From an uncultured Bacteroidota bacterium (GTDB lineage Bacteria > Bacteroidota > Bacteroidia > Flavobacteriales > Flavobacteriaceae), in the NCBI GenBank assembly GCA_902519075.1, contig CABYIO010000010.1, positions 1 to 39,276 on the forward strand: a DNA stretch of 39,276 bases, written 5' to 3'. The first letter of the stretch is position 1; the number at the start of each line of letters is the position of its first letter. Made by a program: the position numbers and the translations under genes. The notes beneath the pieces were generated by a model, which was not told the origin of the DNA, did no database searches, and saw only the letters and a program-made list of their open reading frames with translations. Below, one piece after another: positions 27,197-37,053 of the stretch.

Positions 27197-28079
27197 TTTC
27201 CAAATTTAATGAACTTGAATTTATATCTCCATTAATTTTTCTTACCAATCCTTGTAGAACACGACCAGGTCCAACCTCAATAAACTCTTTAGCTCCATCT
27301 TGAACCATTTTATTTATTGACTGAGTCCATTTTACAGGACTAGTTAGCTGAGATATTAAATTTTCTTTTATTTCAATTTCTGAAGAGTAGGGAAGGCCAC
27401 TAACGTTTTGATATATTGGACATATTGGATCAGAAAAAATAGTTTCATTTATAGCATTTTCAAGTTCTCTTTTTGCATCCTCCATAAGCGGAGAATGAAA
27501 TGCACCCCCGACAGGCAAAACTAATGCACGTCGAACACCAATTTCTTTTAATTTTTCGCATGCTAATTCTATTGCATTTAATTCACCTGAAATAACCAAT
27601 TGGCCTGGGCAATTATAATTTGCAGCCACGACAGTGCCATTGACTTCACTACACACATTTTCAACGAGTTTATCTTCCAACCCTAAAACAGCCGCCATAG
27701 TTCCAGGATTATTTTCACAAGCTTTTTGCATTGCATTTGCTCTAATTGAAACTAACTTTAGTCCGTCCTCAAATGAAATAGATTTATTTATAACAAGAGC
27801 TGAGAATTCGCCTAATGAGTGGCCTGCAACCATTGCAGGTAAGATTTCATTTTCTTTACTCATTGCCAATATTACAGAATGTAAAAAAATCGCTGGTTGA
27901 GTGACCGAGGTTTGTTTTAAGTCTTCAGTTGATCCATTAAACATCACATCACTTATTTTAAAACCTAAAATTTCGTTAGCATTATTAAAAAGTTCATAGG
28001 CAGTCTTGGAATTTTCAAATAAATCCTTACCCATTCCTGAAAATTGTGCTCCTTGACCTGGAAAAATATATGCTTTCAT
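27186..28079 (-). CDS. fabD: Malonyl-CoA:ACP transacylase FabD
   Basis: Transfers malonyl from CoA to acyl carrier protein for fatty-acid synthesis. The 297 residues show the opening FPGQGAQFSGMG, nucleophile Ser88 in GHSLGE, and catalytic His195 in GGAFHSPLM. The start codon overlaps the folA stop by one base (TAATG). No other fab gene lies beside it. Confidence 0.97.
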   Translation of the reverse strand: MKAYIFPGQGAQFSGMGKDLFENSKTAYELFNNANEILGFKISDVMFNGSTEDLKQTSVTQPAIFLHSVILAMSKENEILPAMVAGHSLGEFSALVINKSISFEDGLKLVSIRANAMQKACENNPGTMAAVLGLEDKLVENVCSEVNGTVVAANYNCPGQLVISGELNAIELACEKLKEIGVRRALVLPVGGAFHSPLMEDAKRELENAINETIFSDPICPIYQNVSGLPYSSEIEIKENLISQLTSPVKWTQSINKMVQDGAKEFIEVGPGRVLQGLVRKINGDINSSSLNLENVG

Positions 28080-28579
28080 TACTTAATTTTTAAATATGTT
28101 TTATATGTAAACGAATATTTATGGCGTTCATCCTTTTTATGGTTTTCTTCATTAATTAGTTTCCATTCGTTTTTGTTAATTTTTGGAAAGAAAGTATCCG
28201 CTTCGAACTCCTCATGAACCCTTGTTAATTCGATAATATCACTATATTTCATGGCTAGATTATAAATTTGCCCACCACCAATAACATATGGATTTTCATC
28301 TTCATTAGTTGCTTTTACTGCATCCTCAAAATTATTTACAACAATAACTTCGTCAGGAAAATAGCTGTAGAATTTTTTTGAAATAACAATATGTTTTCTA
28401 TTGGGTAATAATCCAGGAAATGAATCAAATGTTTTTCTACCCATAATTATGCAATGACCTGAGGTAAGTCTTTTAAACCTTTTTAGGTCATCTGGCAAAC
28501 TCCAGATTAGATCATTGTTTTTTCCAATAGCATCATTTTCAGCTGCAGCAACAATAATGGTTATAGTTTTTTTTATCAT
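28079..28579 (-). CDS. folA: Dihydrofolate reductase
   Basis: Reduces dihydrofolate to tetrahydrofolate with NADPH, recycling the folate oxidised by ThyA. The 166 residues include IVAAAENDAIGKNNDLIWSLPDDL with active-site Asp31, the NADPH-binding MGRKTFDSF, and the GGGQIYN motif. It follows thyA by 8 bases and overlaps fabD by one base. Confidence 0.97.
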   Translation of the reverse strand: MIKKTITIIVAAAENDAIGKNNDLIWSLPDDLKRFKRLTSGHCIIMGRKTFDSFPGLLPNRKHIVISKKFYSYFPDEVIVVNNFEDAVKATNEDENPYVIGGGQIYNLAMKYSDIIELTRVHEEFEADTFFPKINKNEWKLINEENHKKDERHKYSFTYKTYLKIK

Positions 28580-28587
28580 GAGATTGA

Positions 28588-29412
28588 TTAAACTGCAACT
28601 TTTCCTTTAATGTGAGGATGAGGATTATAATCTTCTAATACAAAATGTTCAAATTTAAAATCAAAAATACTTTTAACCTCTTTATTTATTTTAATTGTTG
28701 GTAGCTTTCTTGGTTCTCTAGTTAGTTGTAATTTCATCTGATCAAAGTGATTACTGTAAATATGAGCATCTCCAAAAGTATGAATAAAATCACCCAATTT
28801 TAAATTACACACTTGAGCTATCATTATGGTTAAAAGCGAATATGATGCGATATTAAAAGGTACTCCCAAAAAAATATCTGCACTTCTTTGATATAATTGA
28901 CAAGAAAGTTTACCGTCAATTACATGAAATTGAAAAAATGCATGACATGGAGGTAATGCAGCCTTTCCATTAGCAACATTGGTTTCAAAAGATTTTGAAG
29001 TATCAGGTAAAACAGATGGATTCCAGGCTGAAATAAGATGCCTTCTGCTACTTGGATTGTTTTTTAAATCATTGATTAAGTTTGATATTTGATCAATTCC
29101 ATCGTTGTTCCAATTTCTCCACTGAAAACCGTAAACAGGACCAAGATCACCATTTGAATCTGCCCAGGCATCCCATATTTTTACTCCATTTTCTTGTAAA
29201 TATTTAATATTTGTATCACCTTTTAAAAACCATAGTAATTCATAAATTATTGATTTAAGATGAAGTTTTTTTGTTGTTACCATTGGAAAACCATCATCTA
29301 AATTAAATCTCATTTGATAGCCGAAAACACTTTTAGTGCCAGTTCCGGTTCTGTCTTCCTTTAGTTCTCCATTATCAAGAACGTGTTTAACTAAGTCTAA
29401 ATATTGTCTCAT
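28588..29412 (-). CDS. thyA: Thymidylate synthase ThyA
   Basis: Makes dTMP from dUMP using methylene-tetrahydrofolate. The 274 residues carry Arg21 in EDRTGTGT, catalytic Cys156 in [15 protein letters not shown], the [17 protein letters not shown] block and the C-terminal KGKVAV. It is the upstream partner of folA, giving a complete thymidylate cycle. It lies 71 bases after nupC. Confidence 0.98.
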   Translation of the reverse strand: MRQYLDLVKHVLDNGELKEDRTGTGTKSVFGYQMRFNLDDGFPMVTTKKLHLKSIIYELLWFLKGDTNIKYLQENGVKIWDAWADSNGDLGPVYGFQWRNWNNDGIDQISNLINDLKNNPSSRRHLISAWNPSVLPDTSKSFETNVANGKAALPPCHAFFQFHVIDGKLSCQLYQRSADIFLGVPFNIASYSLLTIMIAQVCNLKLGDFIHTFGDAHIYSNHFDQMKLQLTREPRKLPTIKINKEVKSIFDFKFEHFVLEDYNPHPHIKGKVAV

Positions 29413-29483
29413 AAAATTCAGTTAGTAAAAATAATTAATAGTGATAATCTTAATTAATAAGAAAAGTAAAAGTTATTAACTTT

Positions 29484-30887
29484 TTAGCCAATAATCATAC
29501 CTGCAATTGTTGCTGATAAAAGGGATGCTAAAGTACCTCCAATTAAAGCTTTAAATCCAAATTTTGAAAGATTTTTTCTTTGTTTTGGTTCAAGAGCACC
29601 TATTCCTCCTATTTGGATTCCGATTGATGCAAAATTTGCAAAACCGCAAAGCATATAAGTAGCTATGATTATTGATTTTTGATAATTTAAATGAATCACA
29701 TTTGCAGCATCTTTTAAATCGGACAATTGGATGTATCCTATAAATTCACTAGCTGCTAATTTTATACCTAATAGTTGACCCATCAAAGTAATATCTTCTT
29801 TCGCAACACCTATCAACCACATAACTGGAGCAAAAATATATCCTAATATAAGCTCTAGTGATAATTCGGAGTATACAGTTTTATCGCTAATCCAAGCGTT
29901 TAAATTTGTTATCTCACCAAAGCCGCTTAGTATATAATTAATTAAAGCTATAAAGGCGATAAATACTAGGAGCATAGCTGCGATATTAGCTGCTAATTTT
30001 AATCCTTCCGAAGTTCCGATAGAAATAGCATCTAAAAAATTAGAGCCTATCTTGTCTTGGGACACTTCAACATTTGAATCAATTTTTTCAGTTTCTGGAT
30101 AAAGAATTTTAGAAATCACAATTGCACCAGGTGCAGCCATTACTGATGCTGTTAAAAGATGTTTTGCATAATAGACCTTAAGTTCGGGGTCTTCTCCTCC
30201 AAGGAAACCAATGTAAGCAGCAAGAACACCTCCTGCAACTGTAGCCATTCCCCCAATCATAACCAGCAAAATTTCAGATTTTGACATTTTTTCTAAGTAT
30301 GCTTTAATCATTAGTGGAGATTCGGTTTGACCAAGAAATATATTTCCTGCAACACTTAAACTTTCAGGCCCAGAAACACCAAGAAGTTTAGATAATAGTA
30401 AAGCCATCACTCTCACTATTTTTTGTATAATCCCAAGATAAAATAAAATGGATGTTAATGCTGCAAAGAAAATCACAGTAGGTAAAATGGAAAAAATAAA
30501 CACATTTCCAAAATTTTCTACACTCACTAAATCCCCAAATAAAAATTTGGTACCCTCCATTGTAAAATCAAGAATTTTAACAAAAACCTTTCCTGCACTT
30601 TCAAATATCATCTTTACCCAAGAAATTTTAAGAACCCCAACTGCAAGAATTAATTGAAGTATTAAGCCAGTTGATGCAGTTTTCCAGTTGATTGCTTTTT
30701 TATTATTTGAAAGAAGATAAGTTGTTAAAATTAGAAATGATATTCCCAAGAGACCTCTCAGAAATCCTTCAAGGGTAAAGCCATTACTTGGAATAATATT
30801 TTGATCTTGTGCAAAAACAAAACTATTTGCAGTAATAAAAAATAAGGTTGTTAAAAGTATCTTTTTTTTATCTGTTAGAAATTTCAT
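29484..30887 (-). CDS. nupC: Concentrative nucleoside transporter (NupC/CNT family)
   Basis: Inner-membrane symporter importing nucleosides with H+ or Na+. I choose the ATG at 30887 (467 residues); the frame opens earlier at 30932, but that would push into the upstream gene. The N-terminus looks like a cleavable signal (hydrophobic stretch, SFVFAQ), then about ten membrane helices. CNT motifs include FLGQTESPLMIKAYL, MIGGMATVAGGVLAAY, PGAIVISKILYPE, and the C-terminal gate GFANFASIGIQIGGIGAL. Placement before thyA-folA suggests nucleoside salvage linked to dTMP supply. It overlaps the nuclease gene by 20 bases. Confidence 0.93.
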   Translation of the reverse strand: MKFLTDKKKILLTTLFFITANSFVFAQDQNIIPSNGFTLEGFLRGLLGISFLILTTYLLSNNKKAINWKTASTGLILQLILAVGVLKISWVKMIFESAGKVFVKILDFTMEGTKFLFGDLVSVENFGNVFIFSILPTVIFFAALTSILFYLGIIQKIVRVMALLLSKLLGVSGPESLSVAGNIFLGQTESPLMIKAYLEKMSKSEILLVMIGGMATVAGGVLAAYIGFLGGEDPELKVYYAKHLLTASVMAAPGAIVISKILYPETEKIDSNVEVSQDKIGSNFLDAISIGTSEGLKLAANIAAMLLVFIAFIALINYILSGFGEITNLNAWISDKTVYSELSLELILGYIFAPVMWLIGVAKEDITLMGQLLGIKLAASEFIGYIQLSDLKDAANVIHLNYQKSIIIATYMLCGFANFASIGIQIGGIGALEPKQRKNLSKFGFKALIGGTLASLLSATIAGMIIG

Positions 30888-31464
30888 CCCTGATTTTTGC
30901 AGCTGATTCATAATTTTCATTTTGAACAGCAATTTTTAATAATTCTTCTAATTCTTTGGTTGTTTTCTCTTTGAGGTCACTATTTTCAACTTCTGAATTT
31001 TCATCTGAAAATAACTCTTTAAGCAATGACTTTTCATCAATTTCTTTTTCTACTTTAATCACGACTCCTGCTTTTTCAAGAATGTTTTCATAAGTGTAAA
31101 TTGGGGCTTCAAATCTTATTGCCAAAGCAATAGCATCACTGGATCTGGAGTCGATTATTTCTTCAATTCCGTCTCTTTCACAAATAACGCTAGAGTAAAA
31201 CACACCATCAACGAGCTTGTGAATAATTACTTGTTTTATTTTAATATCAAATCTAACACAAAAATTTTTGAACAAATCGTGAGTCAAAGGTCTCGGAGGT
31301 TTAATTTCCTTTTCAATAGCAATGGCAATAGATTGCGCCTCGTTTGTACCAATTACAATTGGCAACTTTCTCTCACCTTCTATTTCGCTCAAAATTAACG
31401 CATATGCACCATTCTGAGTTTGGCTGTAGGAAATACCGTTAATTAGTAGTTCAATAAGATTCAT
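30868..31464 (-). CDS. Bifunctional nuclease (DUF151/BFN) family protein with C-terminal UVR motif
   Basis: A 198-residue protein. Residues 1-130 are a BFN/DUF151 domain (YALILSEIEGERKLPIVIGTNEAQSIA; LTHDLF; SRSSDAIALAIRF). A Glu-rich linker follows, and the end (about 165-198) is a UvrB/UvrC-type UVR motif (LEELLKIAVQNENYESAAKIRDEI). The family has members with DNase/RNase activity; the UVR helix hairpin mediates protein contacts in UvrBC and Clp partners. The role in this organism is unknown. It lies 42 bases after etfA. Confidence 0.9.
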   Translation of the reverse strand: MNLIELLINGISYSQTQNGAYALILSEIEGERKLPIVIGTNEAQSIAIAIEKEIKPPRPLTHDLFKNFCVRFDIKIKQVIIHKLVDGVFYSSVICERDGIEEIIDSRSSDAIALAIRFEAPIYTYENILEKAGVVIKVEKEIDEKSLLKELFSDENSEVENSDLKEKTTKELEELLKIAVQNENYESAAKIRDEISNR

Positions 31465-31506
31465 AAAGTAAATCTAATGTTATGTTTTAATTTAAAAAAA
31501 TAAAGA

Positions 31507-32472
31507 TTACTCATTAGCAGCTTTAAATTCTTTTAGTTTATCAATTAATTTTGGCACAACTTCAAAAGCATCTCCAACAATTCCATAGTCAGCCGCTTTA
31601 AAAAAAGGAGCCTCAGGATCCGTATTTATAACGACTTTTACTTTTGATGAATTAACACCAGCAAGATGCTGAATTGCACCTGAAATACCAATTGCAATAT
31701 ATAAGTTTGATGATACAGGCTTACCGGTTTGCCCCACATGTTCGCTGTGTGGCCTCCAACCTAAATCAGAGACAGGCTTTGAGCATGCTGTTGCACCACC
31801 AAGAACTTCAGCAAGGTTTTCTATTAGATGCCAATTTTCAGGACCTTTTAAACCTCTTCCCCCTGAAACAACAATATCAGCATCGGCAATTGTAACTTTA
31901 TTTGTTGCTCTGTCTATTGATTTTACTTTATTTCTCGATTCAGATATATTAAAATTTATTTCAACAAACTCAGACTTTACAGGGTTTTCTTTTAGACCAA
32001 AAGAATTTTTTGAAATAGCTAAAATAATTTTGTTTTTAATTATTTCTACGGTTTCAAAAGCTTTATTTGTAAAAGTATTTCTTACAACTCTCATTTTTTC
32101 ATCATCACTGGGTTTTGAAATTACATTTGTAACATAACTAGCATCTGTTAAAACAGATAACATACCCCCTATGTACTTTGAATTTGAACTAGAGCTTAAT
32201 AAAATTAAATTACATTTCTCATTGTTAAAAACTTCACAAATACATTTTGAATAGTTACTTGGGTCAAAATTCTTGAGTTCTTCATTTTTAGAGTTTATGA
32301 TTTTATTAACTCCATAATATGATAAACTTTCAGCGTTGGATGCGTTAAAACACAAAGCATTTACACTACCTCCTTTTTCAGATGAAATTTCGAAAGCATA
32401 TGACGCAATTTCAAAGGCATCTTTTTTAAGATTTCCTTTATCATCAGTTTCTGCGAAAATTAGTATTTCCAT
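31507..32472 (-). CDS. etfA: Electron transfer flavoprotein alpha subunit
   Basis: With EtfB, carries electrons from acyl-CoA and other dehydrogenases to the quinone pool. The 321 residues run from the ATG at 32472 (MEILIFAETD), chosen because an upstream in-frame start would lie within etfB. The FAD-binding C-terminal half shows GGRGLKGPENW, RPHSEHVGQTGKPV, AIGISGAIQHLAGV and INTDPEAPFF. One base separates it from etfB. Confidence 0.96.
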   Translation of the reverse strand: MEILIFAETDDKGNLKKDAFEIASYAFEISSEKGGSVNALCFNASNAESLSYYGVNKIINSKNEELKNFDPSNYSKCICEVFNNEKCNLILLSSSSNSKYIGGMLSVLTDASYVTNVISKPSDDEKMRVVRNTFTNKAFETVEIIKNKIILAISKNSFGLKENPVKSEFVEINFNISESRNKVKSIDRATNKVTIADADIVVSGGRGLKGPENWHLIENLAEVLGGATACSKPVSDLGWRPHSEHVGQTGKPVSSNLYIAIGISGAIQHLAGVNSSKVKVVINTDPEAPFFKAADYGIVGDAFEVVPKLIDKLKEFKAANE

Positions 32473-32473
32473 A

Positions 32474-33220
32474 TTATAATGCTTTGGCTTCGTTATGTAA
32501 TAAATCAATTAACTTTTCAATTTCATCTGGGGAAACTAAAGTAACTTCTCCCTTTGGCTGAGGTTTTTCAAAACTTTTTGAATGAGTTACGCTAGGATCT
32601 TCACTAGTCTCAACAACAACTAGTTCTTTTTTTCTTGCCATCATTATTCCTCTCATATTTGGAATCCGTAAATCACTCTCTTCAACTAAACCTTTTTGAC
32701 CTCCGATTATTAGTGGTAAATTTGATGATATATTTTCTTTACCACCCTCAATTTCTCTTGAGGCTTCGACGGAATTTCCTGAAATGTTTAAAGCAATACA
32801 TTTGTCAATAAAATTGATATTAGTTAGGGCTGAAATCATTCCAGGAACCATACCGCCGTTATAATCAATTGACTCTCTTCCAGCAATTATTAAATCATAA
32901 CTATTTTCATTAATGTAATTTGATATAAACTTCGCTACGGAGAAACCGTCTTTAGGATCATGATTTATTCTTACAGCCTTATCTGCTCCGATAGCAAGTG
33001 CTTTTCTAAGTGTGGGTTCGGTATCTTGTAATCCTACATTAATTACATCAATAGTAGCATTATTTTTTTCCTTAAACCAAATGGCTCGTGTTAATCCAAA
33101 CTCATCATTTGGATTAATTACAAACTGCACACCAGCTTTGTCAAACTTACTGTTATTTTCGGTAAAATTAATCTTTGATGTAGTATCAGGAACATGACTT
33201 ATACATACAAGAATTTTCAT
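32474..33220 (-). CDS. etfB: Electron transfer flavoprotein beta subunit
   Basis: Small ETF subunit of 248 residues, starting MKILVCISHVPDTTSKI. It contains the AMP-binding region (VQFVINPNDEFGLTRAI; GRESIDYNGGMVPGMI) and the C-terminal MRGIMMARKKEL recognition-loop area with a Glu-rich end. It is first in the etfB-etfA-BFN-nupC-thyA-folA-fabD-lspA series and divergent from pdhB. Confidence 0.96.
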   Translation of the reverse strand: MKILVCISHVPDTTSKINFTENNSKFDKAGVQFVINPNDEFGLTRAIWFKEKNNATIDVINVGLQDTEPTLRKALAIGADKAVRINHDPKDGFSVAKFISNYINENSYDLIIAGRESIDYNGGMVPGMISALTNINFIDKCIALNISGNSVEASREIEGGKENISSNLPLIIGGQKGLVEESDLRIPNMRGIMMARKKELVVVETSEDPSVTHSKSFEKPQPKGEVTLVSPDEIEKLIDLLHNEAKAL

Positions 33221-33246
33221 AAGATAGATATTCTAAAATTCATCAT

Positions 33247-33254
33247 CAAAGTTA
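33247..33254 (-). promoter_or_regulatory. Putative -7 box of the etfB promoter
   Basis: TAACTTTG on the minus strand matches TAnnTTTG and ends 26 bases before the etfB ATG. It would start the long minus-strand series of genes from etfB onward. Confidence 0.5.
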
Positions 33255-33327
33255 CTAATTTGAAAGACAAAAAACTTTAATTAATAAATAATTTTAACTT
33301 ATTAATGTTTAATTTTAACTGCTTTAT

Positions 33328-33335
33328 TATTTTTG
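33328..33335 (+). promoter_or_regulatory. Putative -7 box of the pdhB promoter
   Basis: TATTTTTG matches TAnnTTTG and ends 16 bases before the pdhB ATG. No clear -33 TTG. Confidence 0.5.
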
Positions 33336-33351
33336 TCAAAAATTAGATTTT

Positions 33352-34329
33352 ATGAGGACTATTCAATTCAGAGAAGCTGTTTGTGAAGCAATGAGCGAAG
33401 AAATGCGAAATGATGAAAGTATATTTCTTATGGGTGAAGAAGTTGCTGAGTACAATGGTGCATACAAAGCATCTAAAGGCATGCTTGATGAATTTGGAGC
33501 AAAAAGGGTTATTGATACTCCAATTTCTGAACTTGGTTTTGCTGGAGTTGCAATTGGTTCAACAATGACAGGGAATAGGCCAATTGTTGAATACATGACT
33601 TTTAATTTCTCATTAGTTGGAATAGATCAAATTATCAATAATGCTGCAAAAATTAGACAAATGTCGGGTGGTCAATTTAATTGCCCAATCGTTTTCAGAG
33701 GCCCTACTGCATCTGCTGGTCAATTAGCAGCAACTCATTCTCAAGCTTTTGAAAATTGGTTTGCCAATACCCCAGGACTTAAGGTAATTGTTCCCTCTAA
33801 CCCATATGACGCAAAAGGTTTATTAAAATCAGCGATTCGTGATGATGACCCAGTGATTTTCATGGAAAGTGAGCAGATGTATGGCGATAAAGGTGAGGTG
33901 CCTGAGGGCGAATACACAATTCCTATCGGGATTGCTGACATAAAAAGAGAAGGTTCTGATGTTACAATTGTCTCTTTTGGGAAAATAATTAAGGAAGCTT
34001 ACAAAGCAGCTGATGAACTAGAAAAAGAAAATATTTCGTGTGAAATTATTGATCTTAGGACTATCCGACCAATGGATCATGAAGCTATCCTAAATTCTGT
34101 AAAAAAAACCAATAGACTTGTGATTTTAGAAGAAGCTTGGCCATTCGGTAATGTTGCTACAGAAATTACTTACCAAGTTCAATCCCAAGCATTTGATTAT
34201 CTTGATGCTCCAATAGAAAAAATTAATACTGCTGATACTCCTGCTCCATATTCTCCAGTTTTACTCAAAGAATGGCTTCCTAACAGTGAAGATGTTATAA
34301 AAGCGGTTAAAAAGGTAATCTACAAATAA
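33352..34329 (+). CDS. pdhB: Pyruvate dehydrogenase E1 component, beta subunit
   Basis: Forms the alpha2beta2 TPP-dependent E1 that decarboxylates pyruvate in the pyruvate dehydrogenase complex. The 325-residue protein has LMGEEVAEYNGAYKASKGM (26-44) with the conserved Glu of the TPP site, DTPISELGFAGVAIG, HSQAFENWFANTPGLKV, and the C-terminal transketolase-like domain (IDLRTIRPMDHEAIL; LEEAWPFGNV). The E1-alpha and E2 genes are not beside it, which is common in flavobacteria. The branched-chain 2-oxoacid E1 beta is the main alternative but is less likely. Confidence 0.92.
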   Translation: MRTIQFREAVCEAMSEEMRNDESIFLMGEEVAEYNGAYKASKGMLDEFGAKRVIDTPISELGFAGVAIGSTMTGNRPIVEYMTFNFSLVGIDQIINNAAKIRQMSGGQFNCPIVFRGPTASAGQLAATHSQAFENWFANTPGLKVIVPSNPYDAKGLLKSAIRDDDPVIFMESEQMYGDKGEVPEGEYTIPIGIADIKREGSDVTIVSFGKIIKEAYKAADELEKENISCEIIDLRTIRPMDHEAILNSVKKTNRLVILEEAWPFGNVATEITYQVQSQAFDYLDAPIEKINTADTPAPYSPVLLKEWLPNSEDVIKAVKKVIYK

Positions 34330-34362
34330 TCAAAGAGTTTTCTTAATTAACTCTGATTTCAC

Positions 34363-34370
34363 TATTTTTG
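34363..34370 (+). promoter_or_regulatory. Putative -7 box of the hppA promoter
   Basis: TATTTTTG matches TAnnTTTG and ends 23 bases before the hppA ATG. An inverted repeat AGAGTT/AACTCT (34334-34339 and 34349-34354) lies just upstream, across the -33 region; it could be a weak terminator or an operator. Confidence 0.5.
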
Positions 34371-34393
34371 CCAACTAATTAAAAAAATTAACT

Positions 34394-37015
34394 ATGGATT
34401 CAATGATGATTTACATGCCAATAATGATGTCAGCATTAGGCCTTGCTTATGTTTTTGTAAGAAGGTCTTGGGTGATGAAACAAGATGCAGGTGACGGAAA
34501 AATGAAAGAGATTTCTGATCATATATACGAAGGTGCACTAGCCTTTTTAAATGCTGAGTATCGTTTATTAACCGTATTTGTATTAGTGGTAAGTGCAGTT
34601 CTTGCAGGTATATCATTTATTGTACCTACAACTCATATTTTGATTGTGGTATCATTTATTTTTGGAGCATTTTTCTCTGCTTATGCTGGTAACATAGGAA
34701 TGAAGATTGCTACCAAAACAAATGTTAGAACTACACAAGCTGCTAAAACATCTTTACCAAATGCACTTAAAATTTCATTTGCTGGTGGAACAGTTATGGG
34801 ATTAGGAGTAGCAGGTTTAGCTGTATTAGGTCTTACAGCTTTTTTTATCATATTCTTTAACCATTTTATGGGTGGTGTTTGGGCTGATACTGATTATGGA
34901 TCTGCCAGTGATACTATGACTATAGTTTTAGAAACTCTTGCTGGATTTTCATTAGGAGCAGAATCAATTGCTTTATTTGCAAGAGTTGGTGGTGGAATTT
35001 ACACAAAAGCGGCTGATGTAGGTGCTGATTTAGTTGGAAAAGTTGAAGCTGGAATCCCAGAAGATGACCCACGAAATCCAGCTACAATTGCTGATAATGT
35101 AGGAGATAATGTAGGAGATGTTGCTGGTATGGGAGCTGACTTATTTGGTTCATATGTAGCAACGGTTCTCGCTGCTATGGTTCTTGGAAATTATGTTATT
35201 ATCGATATGGGAGGCTCTATTGACGATACTTTTGGGGGAATTGGACCAATTTTATTACCAATGGCAATAGCTGGACTAGGTATTATTATTTCTCTGATAG
35301 GTACACTATTTGTAAAAATAAATTCAAATGATGCAAAGGAGGCTGAAGTTATGGGTGCTCTTAATAAAGGAAATGGGATTTCTATCCTACTGGTTGCAAT
35401 ATCCTGTTTTTTCCTAGTTGATTATATGCTTCCCGAAACTTTAAATATGGAGTTTTTTGGTGAAGGATTAAAAGATATAGCTTCAATTAATGTATTCTAC
35501 GCTACATTAACAGGTTTAATTGTTGGCTGGTTTATTTCTGCAATTACTGAATATTACACAGGGCTGGGTAAAAAACCTGTTCTTGAAATCGTTCAAAAAT
35601 CAAGTACTGGTGCAGCTACTAATATTATCGCAGGTTTAGCAACCGGTATGATTTCAACTTTCGGATCAGTAATCTTATTTGCAGCTGCAATATGGGCAGC
35701 ATATGCTTTTGCTGGTTTTTACGGTGTAGCTTTATCTGCTTCAGCCATGATGGCAACAACCGGAATGCAATTAGCAATTGATGCCTTTGGCCCAATATCC
35801 GACAATGCAGGTGGGGTAGCCGAAATGAGTGGACAAGACCCTATTGTAAGGGAAAGAACAGATATATTAGATTCTGTAGGAAATACTACTGCAGCTACTG
35901 GAAAAGGTTTTGCAATTGCTTCTGCAGCTCTTACTTCGCTTGCTTTATTTGCAGCTTATGTAACATTTACCGGAATTGAAGGTATCAATATCTTTAAAGC
36001 TCCAGTTTTAGCAATGTTATTTATTGGAGGTATGGTTCCTGTAGTATTTTCAGCTTTAGCTATGAATGCAGTTGGAATGGCTGCTATGGAAATGGTTTAT
36101 GAGGTTAGAAGACAATTTAAAGAAATTCCTGGAATAATGAAGGGTAAGGCGAAGCCTGAATATGATAAATGTGTAGATATCTCTACCAAAGCATCTCTAA
36201 AAGAAATGATGCTTCCAGGTATTTTAACAATTGGAACCCCAATAATAATTACTGTATTACCGATGTTATTTGGACTGGATAATCAATTAATAGCTGAAAT
36301 GCTTGGTGGATATATGGCTGGAGTTACGGTTAGTGGAGTTTTATGGGCAATTTTCCAAAACAATGCTGGTGGTGCATGGGACAATGCAAAAAAATCTTTT
36401 GAGGCAGGCGTTGAAATTAACGGAGAAATGACATTCAAAGGTTCTGATGCACATAAGGCATCAGTCACTGGAGATACAGTTGGAGATCCTTTCAAAGATA
36501 CATCTGGACCATCTATGAATATTCTTATCAAACTTACATGTTTAATAGGTTTGGTAATTGCTCCGATATTAGGAGGTCATGGAACTCATGATGTTGAACA
36601 TAAATCAGTAACGTATATATACGATGCTACATACCTTGATACATTTGAAATGGGTAATGAGGATAAGGTATTAATTGTACAATCTCTGGTGAGAGATTTA
36701 ATAGCTAAAGATTACACTAAAGTTGCTGAATATCTTTCTGAAGATGTTGTTTTTAATCTTTCTGATGGTTCATTAATCAGAGGTAAGGAATCTGCCATGA
36801 AACATATTTCAGACACATATTCTGAAGTTAATATTGAAGATTATAGTGTTGCGGTTAACCTTGCAGTTACAGGAGATAATGGTGAGGAATGGGTTTTACT
36901 ATGGGATGAAGGAAATATTGTCGAATCAAACGGTAAATCAACAATTAAAAGTTGGATGGAATCTTTCCGATTTGACGGAGATAAAATTAATTTTATTAAT
37001 ATGTATTCCAAATAG
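34394..37015 (+). CDS. hppA: K+-dependent membrane pyrophosphatase (ion pump) with C-terminal NTF2/SnoaL-like domain
   Basis: Pumps H+ and/or Na+ across the inner membrane using PPi. The core (about 1-728) has some 16 helices and the catalytic motifs [11 protein letters not shown] (208-218), [19 protein letters not shown] (224-242), and [15 protein letters not shown] (693-707). Ala500 in GNTTAATG marks the K+-dependent class. Gly252 (DLFGSY) replaces the helix-6 Glu of typical Na+ pumps, while Glu190 (GAES) sits in helix 5, a pattern I recall for the H+-pumping Flavobacterium enzyme. Residues about 752-873 add a soluble NTF2-like domain ([28 protein letters not shown]), absent from ordinary family members. 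Confidence 0.96.
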   Translation: MDSMMIYMPIMMSALGLAYVFVRRSWVMKQDAGDGKMKEISDHIYEGALAFLNAEYRLLTVFVLVVSAVLAGISFIVPTTHILIVVSFIFGAFFSAYAGNIGMKIATKTNVRTTQAAKTSLPNALKISFAGGTVMGLGVAGLAVLGLTAFFIIFFNHFMGGVWADTDYGSASDTMTIVLETLAGFSLGAESIALFARVGGGIYTKAADVGADLVGKVEAGIPEDDPRNPATIADNVGDNVGDVAGMGADLFGSYVATVLAAMVLGNYVIIDMGGSIDDTFGGIGPILLPMAIAGLGIIISLIGTLFVKINSNDAKEAEVMGALNKGNGISILLVAISCFFLVDYMLPETLNMEFFGEGLKDIASINVFYATLTGLIVGWFISAITEYYTGLGKKPVLEIVQKSSTGAATNIIAGLATGMISTFGSVILFAAAIWAAYAFAGFYGVALSASAMMATTGMQLAIDAFGPISDNAGGVAEMSGQDPIVRERTDILDSVGNTTAATGKGFAIASAALTSLALFAAYVTFTGIEGINIFKAPVLAMLFIGGMVPVVFSALAMNAVGMAAMEMVYEVRRQFKEIPGIMKGKAKPEYDKCVDISTKASLKEMMLPGILTIGTPIIITVLPMLFGLDNQLIAEMLGGYMAGVTVSGVLWAIFQNNAGGAWDNAKKSFEAGVEINGEMTFKGSDAHKASVTGDTVGDPFKDTSGPSMNILIKLTCLIGLVIAPILGGHGTHDVEHKSVTYIYDATYLDTFEMGNEDKVLIVQSLVRDLIAKDYTKVAEYLSEDVVFNLSDGSLIRGKESAMKHISDTYSEVNIEDYSVAVNLAVTGDNGEEWVLLWDEGNIVESNGKSTIKSWMESFRFDGDKINFINMYSK

Positions 37016-37020
37016 ATAAT

Positions 37021-37053
37021 AAAAAAAAGGCCTCAATTTGAGGCCTTTTTTTT
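37021..37053. terminator. Bidirectional terminator between hppA and the deoxynucleoside kinase gene
   Basis: AAAAAAAAGGCCTC (37021-37034) pairs with GAGGCCTTTTTTTT (37040-37053) around AATTT. It serves the converging hppA and kinase genes. Confidence 0.93.

Noticed and set aside
34392-34616. Minus-strand frame overlapping the start of hppA
   Set aside because: Complement of conserved pyrophosphatase codons; no start signal.
36834-37019. Separate small gene overlapping the 3' end of hppA in another frame
   Set aside because: The main frame is continuous and encodes a folded-looking NTF2-like domain; the alternative frame has no support.
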